Assembly: GCF_901709675.1 (NCBI RefSeq)
Contig: NC_051088.1
Span: 8,646,193-8,710,192, forward strand
From: Syngnathus acus
Lineage: Eukaryota; Chordata; Actinopteri; Syngnathiformes; Syngnathidae
Reading direction: 5' to 3'
Length of the DNA stretch: 64,000 bases
Part shown: positions 39,311-51,485 of the stretch, piece after piece
How the letters are laid out: every line of letters starts with the position of its first letter
How positions within the stretch are numbered: the first letter of the stretch is position 1
The notes under the pieces: model-generated
Told to the model about the DNA's origin: nothing
Database searches by the model: none
Seen by the model: the letters and a program-made list of their open reading frames with translations, nothing else
Made by a program: the position numbers and the translations under genes

Positions 39311-40658
39311 GGGACATCACTCACGCTCTATTCATTCATCTGCTAACAATAGCTGTATGAGTGAAGGCATCAAATAATCATGTTGCTCCATTTGGCCTTA
39401 TGAAAGAGAGGGAACGGAAAAACACCAAATGACCTGTTTGGAGAACAGAGATCCTATGACTTCCAAATGACGTGATAGCATCATATTTTGCAAGCTTGCA
39501 GTAAAATCACAATTGAAATTAGAATGCAGTCAATACTTTGCAATGACTGATGGATTGCGCAAGATCCTAGCAAGGTTTAAAACTCACCCCTGACAAACAT
39601 GTCCACATACATTGTACAATTTTTTCTTTTTAACTAACAGCTAACTAATAGCTGCTAACAAGGGATTAAACAAATTCAGCCAAAAGAACAATCTGCACGA
39701 CGGCGCTTTGCGGCAGAAGCTAGCAGACAGCATGACTTCTTGTGCACACACGGGAAGCAATGATAGACACACTCTTGGGTCACGACTCTTGGGTCACGAC
39801 CCCTGTCCCTTCAGTCTCTTCTTGGATAGTTTTGTCACACTGTGACGATTTATCAAACTAAATTGCATGAGGTGAGGCCAATGAGGGGTGGGGTTTTTTC
39901 TCCCTAAAGCTCATTTTAATAAGAGTTTAATGTTTTTTTTTTTTGTTAGCACTACCTTTAAAGATCATGGAAAGTGTGTTGTTAATAAGCCTGACAAATG
40001 CTGCACAAGACCAAAACAACTTGAATCAAGAAACCTTTTTTAAGAAAGCCATCCATTGATAAGTACAAGAGGGTCTCTCTGGGACAGCAGCTCCCTCTCA
40101 ACATTCTGCTGTGTCTGGTGCAAAGAGAACAAAGGACGGCCAGTTAGATTTATGATCTCGCTCACCCTCGAACGCACACCGCTTCCCTCTGAACATCAGT
40201 CTGCTGCTTTATTGGAGCTTCATGTCAGCAGTGTGAGATGAATCACGGAGAGAGAACAAATTAGAGAACTCATATTTTGGACTTTCTTTTCTGCTGCGCT
40301 GTTATTTATCTTTGACGTTGTCTGAGGAGTCACAGGTGGTGTGTAACTACAGCAGTACACGTAGATGCCAAGGCATTAACAACCATCCTACAGTTTGTCT
40401 GTGCAGTCTGCCATCCTACTGTGGATATGTAATTACAAGGGGTATATGATAAGACTTTTTTTTATACTCTTATCCTGTGGGAGCTCACAGCTAATTATAG
40501 AGTCAGCCGAGCTTCAAATTGCCATTTAAACAGCCATACGGTGGAAGACAATAACAAACTCCCTTGGTGGTGTGTCATTGCTGTGCAGAAAGTGTGACCG
40601 CAAAGAAGTCTCACAGTACAGGAAACACAACATTTGCATGTGTGTCTGCTTCTAAAAC

Positions 40659-40744
40659 ATCCATCCATCCATCCATCCATCCATCCATCCATCCATCCAT
40701 CCATCCATCCATCCATCCATCCATCCATCCATCCATCCATCCAT
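40659..40744. repeat. CCAT tetranucleotide array, 86 bp
   Basis: About 21 CCAT units. Unlike the arrays at 28465 and 58674, no SINE body follows it, so it may be an orphan SINE tail or an independent array. Confidence 0.97.
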
Positions 40745-43700
40745 TTGATTGACTAAGATAACTGATTTCACTGACATTGCTTTTTGTTGAGTTATATGTA
40801 CTATGTTGTTCATGTGAGTCATATTAATAGTACACTGTTGAGGTTAATCAGTTTCCACAAGTAGCAGTGCTTTTATTTACCTGGCAACCCAAATACCCTT
40901 ATGAAAAAAGCTCAGAGAAGAAAGGCAGCCTCAATGTTAAATTTAAATAAACATACATCAAAACGTTTTTGAAACCCCCATTTTCATTCTTAAAGCAAAC
41001 ACAATTATTGCAAGTCAGTCAGATACATTTTCTACTTTTAAAACAGAAGGCAATGTGAAGGCTGAGAGACTGTGTTTAAGAAGGTTGATGCTGGGAAGTG
41101 GAGACTGGCTGGTTATAAAAGAGAAATGTTCATAAAGGCAAAAGAATATGATGAGAGAAAGTCCAAGGAAAGGCTAGAGAAAGGACAAGAAGCGATTTTG
41201 TGGCCTGTGGTGGAATGTGCTTTGACAGAAGGGTTGCTGCCAACACACACAGGAATTAAACTTTAAACACACCGAGGGGGCTCATTGTCCTCTCTTTTCC
41301 CCTAAAACAAAGATGGCTTGCCATGAGACACTTATGCTGTAAAATGGAGTGTTATGTTTTTAGAAAATTGTACAGACAGTATGTTAAAATCATCTCCATC
41401 ACAGCACGACTTTAGGTGTAGAGTCAGTTCTTGTGCACTTCCTTGGGCCTTCACGCAATTAGAAATTTGTTATTCAAAATCACCAAGTAAATAGTAAATG
41501 CTCTCAAAATACCATTGTTTCACTTGCGCCCTTTTTCCTCGTAACTGCTTCCGAGTGTGTGCGTGCGTGCGTGCGTGTGTGCGCGCGCGCGTGCGTGTTT
41601 GTTATCCTTCCTCTGCCCCCAACTTTGAGTCTGTTCCTTGAAAAGGCTCCCTCTGGGTATACATAACCCGGAACTTTTGTTAATTAAGCACAATCATGGA
41701 TCAGATAAGCGGTTCAGATAATGAATGGATGTATGGATGGATGAAGAGATAGACATGAATGTGGGCAAGTGTGGGATGGACCCCGGTCCATCAATGTAAA
41801 GTGTGTAACGGGGGAGGTAACAGGCCACCAGTTGTATCTGTAACCAACAGCAGGTAGCACTCAGAACACAACCATTTGCATGCTGGGAAAATTGCATGAC
41901 TGAGAACAGCAAGCATAGAAATTATGTTGTCAGTGTGAATTCAGCCCCGAATGCAACAAACAACCTTGTTAAATAAGAAATGTAACTTTCTGATGAAACT
42001 GATGATCAAAATTCATGTAACTGATTAAAGACTTCATATTTGTTGTAATGAATGTAATTATGATATTTAACCCTAATGTCCAGTTAAGCCACAAATTATG
42101 AAAGTTTATTTATTAGGTCCCAGGAGATCATTTCTTTTTTTGGCAGAAAGGTATGGGACACTTTACAACATATCATAGTAATTCTTACTGTAAGAAAATA
42201 AGTACCCAAAGACAAAACTAGAAGAAAATGACAATATTGGCACATCACCGTACTACGAACGCTCGACTGTTAGCTTTCACAAAGCATTGCGTTCCCACCC
42301 ACGTTCAAAACTTTCCACTTAAGCAATAGTGAATACTGCCAGAATACTTTCCAACTCTGTTGTAAAGTTTTATGGTCCCAGAGACTCTAGCCACAACAAT
42401 GTTTCCTACAGCATTAACCCTATCAAACAAAGCGCCCACTTCTTGTTCTTCTTCTCCTTTTTTTTTTAAATTTTCCTAATGCACACATGGGTGTTAGCAA
42501 CCTTTAGCAACCTAAAAATCAACAACAAAAAACAAAATTCAAGCAGAAGCTGACGCAAGCTATTTGAGGACAAATATGTTTATAGGCAAAATAAAATCTA
42601 TGTTTCTGTGAAAATTGATTTCTGTTTATAGTGCAGCCATCTGCAATAGTTTATCTTTTTTTATTCACTGCAACATCGTTGCAGATAAACCTCAGGAATG
42701 GACATAAAGTGATACTATTAAAGGTGGGCCATCATTGTGACACTGTAATGCTATTTATGGATACCATGCATTGATTTTCCTTCATAGATTTGTGTAACTA
42801 TTTTGGACTATTACTGCTCACACTCTGGTGGGATTTGGAATAAAGGTGAGTTTTGTCTTGTTTCAAAAAAATTTCAGATGAAAATGAGCCTCATGCAAGT
42901 GTTAAGTTTGAGCCCGCAAGTGCTTGAGCAAGTGACTAAGTCGGCTCTCAAGATATAATTTTTGTTTGTGGCATTTTAAAAATGTGCACATGAGCAGAAA
43001 ACATTCATTCTACCTACAGCTTCACTATGCTAGTCTGAATGTGACTTTCATATTCACAATTTAAAGATGCAAAATCATTGTAATTCATCTCAGATTTGAT
43101 CAGTCTCATTTTATGTTCTATATTTTAGCATTATTGTTCTAATAGAGTCCATCATTTACTCACCAGAGATGCGCAAAATAAGCTATGCACCATTTTATTT
43201 AGCAGACGCAATACTGGCTGCGCCCTGTTAGCCGTGAGCAAATAAACAAACCTTGAGGAAACCAAACCGAGAGTTTTGTTTTAATCAATGGAATTAAGCG
43301 AGACAAATAAGCTCTTGAATTTGTCTCTAAATATGACTTTAAAGATAGTGGTGGTTTATTTATTAGTTGAATTTGCCATCATGCACTCATGAAACATGAG
43401 AATAAATGCATGTTGGAGGCAAACAACTGAAATTATAGACCCATTCCAAATAAAGGAGTGAATATGTGCTCTATAAATGAGATACAGTAAACTGTTGCCG
43501 CACTCTGTTGTTGATCGTGCACAAATACCAGATGCAGTGCGGTTGTCTGAAACGAGTACAAACCATTGCTCATTTTTGACAGCTTTTTATTGGTCGCTGC
43601 CTATGCCATGTGCGGCTCTGCAGAATGTTCACCGCCACTCGCTTTCAGTGCAGTTAAATGTGTTCTCAGCACTGTTAATCGGCTTCACACACAATAAAAG

Positions 43701-43944
43701 CATCATAAACCCCATAATGGCAAAACAGTTTTAGCTTCGACATGATGTTTTCATAGAACATTCTGACTCCTATAACACTTGATGGGAAAATCTAAACAGA
43801 ATGTAGTCCCAGATAGGACCCTATTACTGCAAGTTACCAGAGAAAATGCCAACAAGAAGACTGACTGAGTGAAGGAATAAAGAACTATGAAAAGGAGGGG
43901 AAAAAAAATCACTGCAATATTTCTTGTCAAATAGTCCAACTCAA

Positions 43945-43969
43945 ATGAAATGAAATGAAATGAAATGAA
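43945..43969. repeat. AAATG pentanucleotide repeat
   Basis: About five tandem AAATG units; a short simple repeat within the intron. Confidence 0.9.
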
Positions 43970-45786
43970 TGTCACCCGAGTGTGACTTCCAAAAACTCTC
44001 TCCTTCACATTTCTAATTCAATGTTAAATTTGGATGGAAAGCTTTGAAACAGATACATTTGGTTGCTTTAAAAGACAAGCTGCACTAAGAGTCTTAAAGC
44101 TGCAGCGTTTAATGTGCCAGATCGTGAGCTAGCAGAAAACAGAAAAGGATATTTAGTGGGTGGAATGCAAAGTCGGTAAGAGGATGAAACAAACAGGAAA
44201 CAAAGTCTGGGGATTGAACTTGCAAATGAGGGGTTGGTAGCAAACCACTTGAAGACTTACACATGACCAGTCTCAACAATTAACTGCAGCTGTTTTTGTC
44301 CCGTCGGTTAATTCATGAGTTTTGTGTCATACGCCTTAATGTTTTGAGTTTCTCAGAAACAAATATGCTTGTTAAAATGTACATGTGTGCACACATATTG
44401 GTAAACACCGCAATAACACGACAGCTTTAATTTGTTTAGTAAGCTTGGAAGGAATGTGGGTATGTTTTGCTGTGGGTGGGCCTCATAGCATGTGCTGTGC
44501 CTGGCATCAGCAGACACCGATCCTGCTCTCAGGACTTTGCTCTAATCTCTCCATCATCCTTTTGTTTTTTTCACTTCGACCCTCCCTTTTCTCCTTGTTT
44601 TGTTGTGACAAAAAAACCTAATTAAGCAAGAAAAAAGTGTGCAGCTACTTTTTCCCCATCTGACTCTAGAGTCACCAGAAATCAAGCGGAGCAATATGGA
44701 GACAGGGGGAGGAGGACAAAAGCTTGAACAAGGATAAGATGGAAACGACCTAGTGGAAACCATGATGTCATGATTAGTGAGGTGCGACCATCCAGCACTC
44801 TCACTGGCACCATGCAGACGCCAGCGGTGAGCACGCACACACGCAAAAAAGCCCTTTCTCTACTTTAAATAAATAATCACCGCTGCTGCAGGGAACATTG
44901 TGTTTATTGTCACTCGTTGCCTCCACTATGAGTGTGTGTCCAAAATTGCAGAACATAAATATACCGTGTAGTGGAGTCGAAAAATTCAAATGACCCCAAG
45001 GTTGTGAAATTGGGCAAAACTAAAGACCAAAAAGTTGAAAAGCACTGCATGTTAAACAAAAATATCATCATTATTTAACACATCTCAAGTGTATTTAGAC
45101 TTTGGATTGCATTCAATCTATAAACTGCGCAGAAGGCGGAAAATCCTTTAAAGCTAGAGTGAGCACATTAACACTGTCATTATATATCATCTTTCAGTCA
45201 ACAACTTTATAACTGATTTAACATGACTGAATGTTAAACTGAGAGCTCACAGTGACTCATACTTAAAAAAAAAAGGAGTTGTTTAATTTTAACTTCCAGG
45301 AATATCTCCACCATCTCATCACTTTCCAACCATAACAGCGCTTGAGCAATGTTTACTTTCAGACATATCTGCAGTATCATCCTTAAACAAGGCTGAACAC
45401 CGCCACTACATCACACTGACTGTTGCTTCAAATATTTGCTCTACTCATGTTGGTAAATATATTAGAAAGGACAGTGGGAGATTATACATCCAGCACTAAT
45501 GTGTTTAGGGAACATAGTTTGTGGTTCCTCATATATGCAGAGGAAAAAAAGGCAAAGTTCAAGGATGTCATCTTTTATTTCTTTACTCAGAGTTTCTTGA
45601 GGCACATATTATCCAATGAAGCAAGCAGACAAAAGCTTGTGTACTGAGCGATGAAGGGATGCCGTCTGCATTATTGAGATGATAAAATACTACAGTCAAA
45701 AACGAGCTGGCCAACACTGCTGGCACTCCCCGCGGGAGCCTGCTCATTAATACCAAAAACCTGGAAGGAGATGAAATCTCCTGCTA

Positions 45787-45818
<32 letters not shown>

Positions 45819-45840
45819 ACACGCACGCACACACGCACGC
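45787..45840. repeat. AC array, 54 bp
   Basis: An (AC)n array with CTC and GCACG interruptions. Confidence 0.95.
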
Positions 45841-46924
45841 TGAAGGCTCACCCAACTTTGAAGACTGCTTGTAACACACTTCGTTCATTGGATTCAATCA
45901 GTGTACTGAGAGACAGATGAGATCCGAGCTCTGACCTCCAACTCACCAAACCCACACATCCACTTAAAGACAAAAGGCCTATTTGAGGAAATGACATCAT
46001 CAGCAGTGGCAGCGGCAGGGTCGCAGGGGTCAAGGCTGGCTGCAGGCTGTCTCATCACGGCAAAGATTACACTCATGCCAATGGTTATTACCAATCCTTA
46101 TGAGGAATTGTGAGCGGGGAAAATGACTTGAGGTGCTCTCATCGGCCCCACCCTCTTCTCTCCCATCACTTCCTCTCAACTGCTCTGGATTGATAGCACA
46201 TCTTATTACCTATAGATAGATGGATGGAGCAGATTATGGAACGCTCCATTAGCTTCACTTTATATCAGTGGGTGAGATCAGCGGCAGAGTCAGTTAAATG
46301 GGAAAAAGGTGTCTGGAACAACCCGGGCCTCAGCGCTGATGGCAGAGCAGGACTGCAAGGATTTCGACTGGGGATGTTGAAGAGGGAAGTGCAGGCAACT
46401 TTTTGTCAGGTAGTCAAGTTTACAGTGAAAGACCAAGGTTATATATTTATACAAACATGTTTTGGACTACTATTAGACTCAATAAAGGAACTGATCAAAG
46501 AATCAGTAGTCAGTAAAGATTAGATTGGTTCTAATTTTGAAATGATTGGGTAAAAACGTTTGCACTTACAGTACATACATGACAATCAACTGTGCTAAAT
46601 GTTCGGTAACCTCTTGACAGTTAGGCCAAATTTACACCCATCCAAGTAACGCTTTTGGTCTATTTTCTTTCAGACACTATTCATGACCACACTTAATTTT
46701 GTTAATTAAATGGGAACTGTAATATAAGTTATTAACAGCTAATTATTAACAGAAGCATATGTTTTCTGAGTTTTCTTTTGTTTAATTAAGTAATTATATC
46801 AACCTAATCATATTCTTGTAATTGTCAATTATCTCTCCACAAAAGTGATCGATTGGAAAATCTTACAATAACATGAACAGACTGATTGCATGTATCACAC
46901 AAAATCAAATCCTCATTTATGAAA

Positions 46925-47240
46925 CTGACACGACGCCCCACTGCGCAATATCAATTTACCGCACGGGGTTTCAATTACTGCTCGGTTGCTCCCCAGAGTG
47001 ACTCCAACTGATGGCGCGCCATGCATGAACACACAAATATCATATCTGTGTGCTCAGATGATGTACATCATGCTATTGGAAAGACGGGAGTATCGTTAAC
47101 CCCATGGATCTGGCAGGAAGTGTGAGTCACCTCCGTCAAGCTAATGTCAGCTCATCTCTGAGCTAATAAAACCGTGAGGCCCCGCCCGCTTGATGCACGA
47201 CTGGATATTAAATCTGAGGAATAAAAATCCCTCTTTATCA
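46925..47240. promoter_or_regulatory. Unique intronic block, candidate conserved non-coding element
   Basis: The block is non-repetitive, more GC-rich than its AT-rich surroundings and contains ATCAATTTACCGCAC, GGCGCGCC and TCTCTGAGCTAATAAAAC. It has no coding signal. The call rests on composition alone. Confidence 0.25.
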
Positions 47241-49499
47241 GATGACCTACTTGAATTCTAGCTCAATAAAAACGTACTTATAATAATGATTGGTCATACT
47301 TGAGGAAGATGCATATAAGACCTGACATCAATAAGTTTCTACCATCCAAGTGGATTTTGGGAGTTAGCTGAACCTCATGGAAGGTACTTTTAGCCAGCGG
47401 TGTCTTGCAATGCAAGGATAACTGCCACACTTCAAGAGCTAACTAAACCTGTTAATGTAAAGCTGCACTGCTACATAGCTAGAGGTCTCTCTCTCTCTCA
47501 AACACAAACACACACACACACCTGTCTCTCTTCCGGCATTCTCATCTACTTCATTCCCATGCCTCTCCTCGCTGTCTCATCCATCCGTCTGCTTTTAATC
47601 TCTCCCTCTTTTCCTTGTGTTCTCTCACAGTCAGTGTTCACTTTTATCCCTCCCTCCAGCTGGCCAAGGCTGAGTGACAGCACAGTTAAACTCTTATTGG
47701 CTTCTGCACAGGAAGCGAAGCAGCACCGCCTCTGTAAAGCAGTTTCTGCTGGTGATTGTGCCACAAAAGTCTAGAGAGGAGAACCCATAACCTCAATTTA
47801 AAGCCTTTATTTACGGGTTGAAGAATCTAACCATGACACATAGAAGCCAGATTGCAAACACAACTGTAGTAACTCCATTCTTTGTCGCTAGACCTACCCC
47901 TCATGGACGTGGGCACATGTTCCACACAGGAGACCCATTGTCTTGCTGTTCTACAAAGTCAATCACAATTAAGTCATATGACTCTACCGACGGAGGCCGC
48001 CATTGGCTAATGCGGTTGTTAAGATTTCAGCATTTATTATAGGAGTGCGCCAGGGATTTTGGCTATAAACACTGACACAGAAGTTAAATAAAACCATTCA
48101 TTCAGTTAAAGAGGATGAATTGTGTCATCATCATAACAAACACACTTACTGTATAATCAGCTCACAGTATGATGTAGTGCGATTTTACACCACTGCAGAC
48201 TAAATTCACAACAAGCATTTTGATGAATTAATATCTCTCCATCCAAATTAAATTGCTTTGAGTGTGTCATAAAACCATATATTTTGGTAGCCACGACATA
48301 GGAAAGATGAGTCACTGATAGCCCTGTGATTGCCTAGCGAACTGTCTAGTTGGTAGTTTGCCTTTAGGATACAGACTTCTTTTCCTAAATACTCCAGAGT
48401 AAGATTAAGCTGTACAGAAAATGGAGTAATGACATGCAGTGAAGTGCTTAAATACTGAATCCACATTTTATTTGCGATAGGTTTCAGTAATCAAGTGGAT
48501 TGAATGTATTAAGCTTATAATAAAGACATGCCATGACACCATTGTGACGTGAATAACAAACAAGTCTGCCCTTGAAATTTATACGATTAACCCACTAAAT
48601 ATTATTTCTTTCGGGTGTAATAATGTTCCTCTACACCAGATATTTACGCGTGGTTGTGTGTATCTGTGTGCGTTCGTGTGTGCGCGCATGTGTGTGTGTA
48701 TATGTTTGTGTATGCCTTCCCAAGCAGCAGGACACCACCTCGCTCTGTCGCAAATTACCTCATTAAATTCCACTGCATTAAAGCCACTTTTATGAATCTC
48801 GCATAGTCCCCGGCCCATTGTTCCCCTGCAAATGAGATTAAAGCAACATTTGCCTTTCTCCCTGCTTTCAATTATACTTCTGGAAGGACAGCTCGGGCAC
48901 AGCAACTTAATGAGATGAGAGGAAGAGGAGGGAGACCTCAATCTAAGGAGTCCACAGGAGTCTAGCTGAAAGTTTAGTTTCCAGTTGAAAAAGACTGGAG
49001 TCGTCATATTAGGCTGTAATATACTTTTCTTCTTGCCAACACATCCAGCATGACCCTGTAAAGGAATTTAATGAGGCTCAGATCAACTGGCAACAATAAA
49101 ATAAGCACATTTATGAAGTGAGCTAATGATGAATAATCTTGCTTGGTCACCAGTACAATTATGGGCAGTAAACTATTGGCTTTTCAACATGCTGAAAATA
49201 TGAGAAAAAAAATAAACCCAAAAATTAAAAGCCATTATTCTTCTGGGTTACTTCAAAGTTTATTTAAATTTCCAAGGATTTTATCAAGCCAAAGTCAGCG
49301 CAAAAGCTTACTTTAACTAAAGCCTAGTCATGTGGTCCAACCAAAACAAACTCACCAGCGGAATGTCACAAGCCCTACTTGCAGCCTGTGGCTTGAGGGG
49401 ACAGACAGTACAATCTATCCAATATGAATGACGGCTACAAAAAGTACATAAGAGATGACGTGAAAAGAATGATAACATCAATTTAAAATGAGCCATTTG

Positions 49500-49625
49500 T
49501 TTACTTTGAACACCCCTTATCCTCCTCAGTGTCACGGGAAGCTGGAGCCTTTTCCCAGCTGACAACAGGCAAAAGGCATGATGCTGGCCGGTCAATCACA
49601 GGGCACATACAGAGACAACGGACCA
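49500..49625 (-). repeat. SINE-like repeat remnant
   Basis: The plus strand shows GAAGCTGGAGCCTTTTCCCA, GCTGGCCGGTCAATCACAGG and GCACATACAGAGACAACGGA, a diverged partial copy of the family at 51147-51485 in the other orientation. Confidence 0.6.
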
Positions 49626-49895
49626 TTCACAATTCATACATTGTCACTGAATGGAAACTCACTAAACGTAAGTCGGCTGTGGAAGAGAGAATTTGCGGCC
49701 ATCCGATATACTATTCATATACCTGTACAGTATGCGTCATATTTTTAAAGTGCAAATTTAATTGGATACTAAACTGTAAGTAAATGACTTAATTTTGTTC
49801 CATTTCATTAGTTATAACATGAAAAAAAATTTCAAACTTTGTGGACTTGCTTTAAAATCAAGAAATCAGTGGTGAAAAAAACTGCATGAGGTAAA

Positions 49896-50142
49896 TATAC
49901 CGTGTTTTCCGGACTATAAACTGCTACTTTTTGCACAAGCTTTGAACCCTGCGGTTTATAGTCCAGTGCGGTTTATCCATGGATTTTTCAAGAGTTTTAT
50001 CATATTGTATGATTTGTGCATATTCTCCTAAATATGGAAATTAAACATTAACACACCTGCAGTTTATGGTCCAGTGCAGCTTAAATATGAAGAAAACAGG
50101 ATTTTATTCGGGTTTGGCTTATACTCCAGAAATGAGGGTATA
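49896..50142. mobile_element. MITE with TATACCGTGTTTTCCGGACTATAA-like ends
   Basis: The left end TATACCGTGTTTTCCGG followed by ACTATAA has its inverted counterpart at the right: GCTTATACTCCAGAAATGAG followed by GGTATA, which reversed reads TATACCCTCATTTCTGGAGT. Between them the phrase GTTTATAGTCCAGTGCGG recurs in a variant form (GTTTATGGTCCAGTGCAG), so part of the end sequence is repeated internally. Ends in TA fit a TA target, but the superfamily is not certain. There is no coding capacity. Confidence 0.65.
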
Positions 50143-50454
50143 CGTGAAGCAAACAGGCTTTTTGAAAAGTGTGAATACATGTTTGAAGCTTCACACACAC
50201 AATGCTATCGGGTGAGTCAACAAGCACACCCGCTAGCATTGCTTTCACTGAAAGGAACTGGTGGCCAGTCAGCCAGCTGTACTGGGCCAATGGCTTGTGT
50301 TGAGCCACTGAAGACTATAGAAGGTCCTCATGAATGCTTGTGTGAAGAGGCTTATGTGGCTGATCTGCATGTGAAAAACACCAAGGCTTCAAACACACAC
50401 ATTCAGTGCTTTGACCCTCACAACAAAACACACACACACATACACACGCATAGA

Positions 50455-50535
50455 TTTGCACAATGCTCAAACATTGTTCATTGGTCACTTCCAGTAAATT
50501 TGGTGAGATTATATATTTTCACCTCATAAAAAATG
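50455..50535 (+). repeat. Dispersed repeat unit next to a CA array (inverted partner of 27598-27680)
   Basis: The segment reads CAATGCTCAAACATTGTTCA, TTGGTCACTTCCAGTAAATT, TGGTGAGATTATATATTTTC and ACCTCATAAAAAATGAA. It is preceded by CACACACACATACACACGCA (from 50429). It matches the unit at 27598-27680 in inverse orientation. Confidence 0.75.
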
Positions 50536-51146
50536 AAGAAAATTAAGTAAACTTCTGTGAATTCATACGTAACTTTATTTATCATGAGTTCTCACTGTGC
50601 CTCGAATCTTTTCTTCCAAAATCTAAACAGAAGAGTAAGATGAAAAAAGAAGGTTTAACATCCCTTTCTTTCTCTTAACATATTCTGTTGCTATTTTTGG
50701 ACGAGCTGTCATTCCTTTTATCATTGCCTCCTCCTCTTCATCCATTTCCATAAACTCCCTTTACCTACATTTTCAAGGAATGTATCGTTATTCTCCCTTC
50801 AAGTGTGCAAGTGGGAGGGGTGTATTGGATAGGAGACAACGCCAGCTCTGTGCCATTTAGTGAGAGAGGGATATAGAACAAATTTGGCAGTTTAGGTCGG
50901 TTGTAGGGACGAGCACCAGACTACATTTCTTGGTTGACTACTGGAAGAATTAGTAATCCATTACTTGGTTAATTGTTCATTCTTGTTTTTTAAGGTTCCC
51001 GGTACAATTTTCCAAGTGAATGTAACCTAAACATTTCATATTAAATAAGAAAAGACACTTCAGAAAGAGTGTTGTTCTGAGTTGACATGTCATGTTTCTC
51101 TTTGTCACAACTAGTACTTGTATTTTTGACTAAATGACCAATGCCT

Positions 51147-51485
51147 AGCACGTCCGCCTCACAGTTAGGAGGGTGCGGGTTCGATTCCACCTCCGGCCCT
51201 CCCTGTGTGGAGTTTGCATGTTCTCCCTGGACCCGCGTGGGTTTTCTCCGGGCACTCCGGTTTCCTCCCACATCCCAAAAACATGCTTGGTAGGCCGATT
51301 GAGCACTCCAAATTGTCCCTAGGTGTGAGTGCGGGTGCGTATGGTTGTTTGTCTCTGTGTGCCCTGCGATTGGCTGGCAACCGGTTCAGGGTGTCCCCCG
51401 CCTACTGCCCGATGACGGCTGGGATAGGCTCCAGCGCGCCCGCGACCCCCGTGGGGACTAAGCGGTACAGAAAATGGATGGATGG
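51147..51485 (+). repeat. SINE-like dispersed repeat, copy 5, with 13-bp target duplication
   Basis: The copy reads AGCACGTCCGCCTCACAGTT, B-box-like GGTTCGATTCC, GGTTTTCTCCGGGCACTCCG, GCCCTGCGATTGGCTGGCAA, GGGATAGGCTCCAGCGCGCC and ends in ATGGATGGATGG. It is flanked by identical 13-bp repeats ATGACCAATGCCT at 51134-51146 and 51486-51498. The first bases of the tRNA-like head are absent, so it is slightly 5' truncated. Variable-length duplication, 5' truncation and a simple-repeat 3' end together show insertion by LINE-type target-primed reverse transcription. Confidence 0.92.

Noticed and set aside
46224-46523. 99-codon plus-strand frame beginning MEQIMERSISF
   Set aside because: The residue mix is plausible, but there is no domain, no splice context and no promoter; a frame of this size is expected by chance in 64 kb.
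51150-51200. tRNA-like A and B boxes in the SINE head
   Set aside because: No cloverleaf can be completed and the sequence is part of a dispersed repeat, so it is not a functional tRNA gene.
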